Below, one piece after another: positions 7,140 through 8,031 of a stretch of DNA of 8,031 nt. A program made the position numbers and the translations under genes. The notes beneath the pieces were generated by a model. It searched no databases, was not told where the DNA came from, and worked only from the letters and a program-made list of their open reading frames with translations. Numbering within the stretch: the stretch's first letter is position 1; each line of letters begins with the position of its first letter. Origin of the DNA: CAZSVI01 sp964610205 (GTDB lineage: Bacteria > Bacillota > Clostridia > DSM-8532); NCBI GenBank assembly GCA_964610205.1, contig CAZSVI010000149.1, positions 1 to 8,031 on the forward strand, written 5' to 3'.

Positions 7140-7679
7140 TTACAAATCAAGGATATACCATTGCCCATCCTCTTTAATAAAAACAATGGATATCTCCATA
7201 TCATTCCAGACCGCTTTATACTCGGCCATCCTGTAGAATGTGTCCGATTTCGGGCTGCCAGGTGGAGACAGGAAAACCATTTCAGCCTCGGCAAACATGT
7301 CCGCCCACTCACTCAGGTTTTCTTTATTTTCAGAGAAAAAACTTTTATAATATTCCTGTTCCGGTTTATTGAAAAATCCGGTTATCTTATTGACATTTTT
7401 TGATTTGAAGGCACTTTTCAAAGAATCCAGGCGCTTGTCTATCCGTTCTTTTTCTTTTTCCATATCACTGTAGCAGCGCCAGTCGCCTGCAGCGGATTCA
7501 CCCTCCGTCTCAAGCAGTATCCGGTTTTCCGGAGAGTTCATATCCGTCAGGACAACACCGTCGATGGTTACCATTTCAACCTGTTTCACAGACGGTAATA
7601 TTCTAATAAAAAAAATCGCCGCCGCGGCCAGAACTATACAAATCAAGCCTATGACAAGGATAATTTTTTTTCTTTTCAC
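7140..7679 (-). CDS. small membrane-anchored protein, unknown function, NTF2-like ending
   Basis: I do not recognise a named family for this 179-residue protein. A lysine-rich start (MKRKKI) and one hydrophobic helix (about 5-27) predict an N-terminal anchor with the rest outside the membrane. Residues about 75-100 are charged and helical (MEKEKERIDKRLDSLKSAF). The C-terminus ends in FIKEDGQWYILDL, a strand pattern common at the end of NTF2-like/DUF4878-like domains, which makes that fold a reasonable guess. No lipobox cysteine is seen. GTG at 7679 is the first possible start, because an in-frame TGA lies at 7695-7697. The ribosome binding site is the G-run at 7686-7694. The gene lies 38 bases upstream of the phospholipase-like gene, in the same direction and without a terminator between, so the two are probably co-transcribed. 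A helper or regulatory role for the exported partner is only inference. Confidence 0.8.
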   Translation of the reverse strand: MKRKKIILVIGLICIVLAAAAIFFIRILPSVKQVEMVTIDGVVLTDMNSPENRILLETEGESAAGDWRCYSDMEKEKERIDKRLDSLKSAFKSKNVNKITGFFNKPEQEYYKSFFSENKENLSEWADMFAEAEMVFLSPPGSPKSDTFYRMAEYKAVWNDMEISIVFIKEDGQWYILDL

Positions 7680-7685
7680 TTTATG

Positions 7686-7696
7686 CCCCCCCCCTC
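7686..7696 (-). promoter_or_regulatory. ribosome binding site made of a nine-G homopolymer
   Basis: On the coding strand the sequence is GA followed by nine G, then CATAAA and the GTG start. The run serves as the Shine-Dalgarno sequence with 6 bases to the start. Because it is a homopolymer in the leader of the operon, gain or loss of a G would change the ribosome-binding register or spacing. Confidence 0.6.
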
Positions 7697-7730
7697 ACAG
7701 ATCCTGTATAATATTCATGTTTACTTTTTC

Positions 7731-7760
7731 ATTATACCATCTTTTCCTTTTTCTTTTCAA
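7731..7760 (-). promoter_or_regulatory. sigma-A type promoter for the two-gene operon
   Basis: On the minus strand, -35 TTGAAA (7755-7760) and -10 TATAAT (7731-7736) are separated by 18 bases. The -10 is perfect and is preceded by TG plus one base, giving an extended -10. Transcription should start near 7724, leaving a leader of about 45 bases before the GTG at 7679. It is the best promoter in the window and follows the tRNA terminator. Confidence 0.75.
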
Positions 7761-7811
7761 TTCTAATAATTTTGCGGGGGTTTAGGCTAAAATGCTGGTA
7801 TTTCGTCAGGC

Positions 7812-7846
7812 AAAAAAATACCAAACCCCGTGAGGCTTGGTATTTT

Positions 7847-7847
<1 letters not shown>
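7812..7847 (-). terminator. strong intrinsic terminator after tRNA-Cys
   Basis: The perfect 11-base arms AAAAATACCAA and TTGGTATTTTT (plus strand 7814-7824 and 7837-7847) enclose a GC-rich centre that adds pairs, including wobbles. On the minus strand the stem ends in a run of seven T. It starts at the last base of the tRNA and should separate tRNA transcription from the protein operon. The arms are near symmetric, so it may also stop plus-strand transcription. Confidence 0.85.
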
Positions 7848-7921
<74 letters not shown>

Positions 7922-8031
7922 GGTACTTCCACGCTTAGAGAATCAAGGGTTTGAAGCTAATTTTGATAACCTCTTTCCGAAAAGAGGGAAAAGGTCTAAC
8001 CCCTTTATGTTAACTAAGTATAGCTGAACTA
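7922..8031. other. non-coding stretch upstream of the tRNA with two small hairpins
   Basis: No credible gene is visible. The plus strand has a perfect hairpin CCTCTTT-CCGA-AAAGAGG (7970-7987), then a weaker one, AAAGG/CCTTT (7990-7994 and 8002-8006). On the minus strand an open frame of about 24 codons ends at TAA near 7937 (last residues EVIKISFKPLIL). It is preceded by an in-frame stop and is too short to call. No clear tRNA promoter was found. Confidence 0.45.

Noticed and set aside
6959..7312. Minus-strand open frame of 117 codons overlapping the ends of two genes
   Set aside because: It overlaps the 3' end of the small membrane protein gene and the signal peptide region of the enzyme in another frame. 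It has no recognisable domain.

Overview
The window looks like part of a low-GC Firmicutes chromosome, most likely a Clostridia member. The grounds are AT-rich intergenic DNA, strong GGAG-type ribosome binding sites, a YesM/YesN-style two-component pair, a tRNA-Cys body of clostridial type, and a secreted zinc phospholipase C-fold protein. All four protein genes and the tRNA lie on the minus strand, so transcription runs from high to low coordinates.

Right edge (about 7695-8031): a tRNA-Cys(GCA) with three mismatched bases at the 5' end of its acceptor stem, followed by a strong hairpin terminator. A good vegetative promoter for the next two genes comes after it.

Centre (3931-7679): a probable two-gene operon. 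The first gene encodes a small membrane-anchored protein of unknown function. It starts with GTG just behind a run of nine G that forms its ribosome binding site. The second encodes a 1056-residue exported protein. Its N-terminal third is a zinc-dependent phospholipase C/S1-P1 nuclease-fold domain with all expected metal ligands. The remaining roughly 650 residues hold a PKD domain, further beta-rich modules and an unrecognised C-terminal domain. It is the most distinctive gene here.

Left half (116-3706): a sensor histidine kinase (Cache-like outer domain, HAMP, His_kinase, HATPase) using a TTG start, followed by an AraC-type response regulator that probably starts at CTG. Their 160-base gap holds a direct repeat and several palindromes that could be operator sites. 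No sugar transporter, the usual partner of such pairs, is present in the window. Control of the phospholipase-like operon is therefore possible but only inferred.

Left edge (1-115): a hairpin just after the regulator gene, a small GC-rich hairpin, and a degenerate heptanucleotide tandem repeat that runs off the window. A degenerate copy of what looks like a dispersed GACAATGAGAACCGTC-type element lies just downstream of the phospholipase-like gene. I see no CRISPR array, intact insertion sequence or prophage gene.
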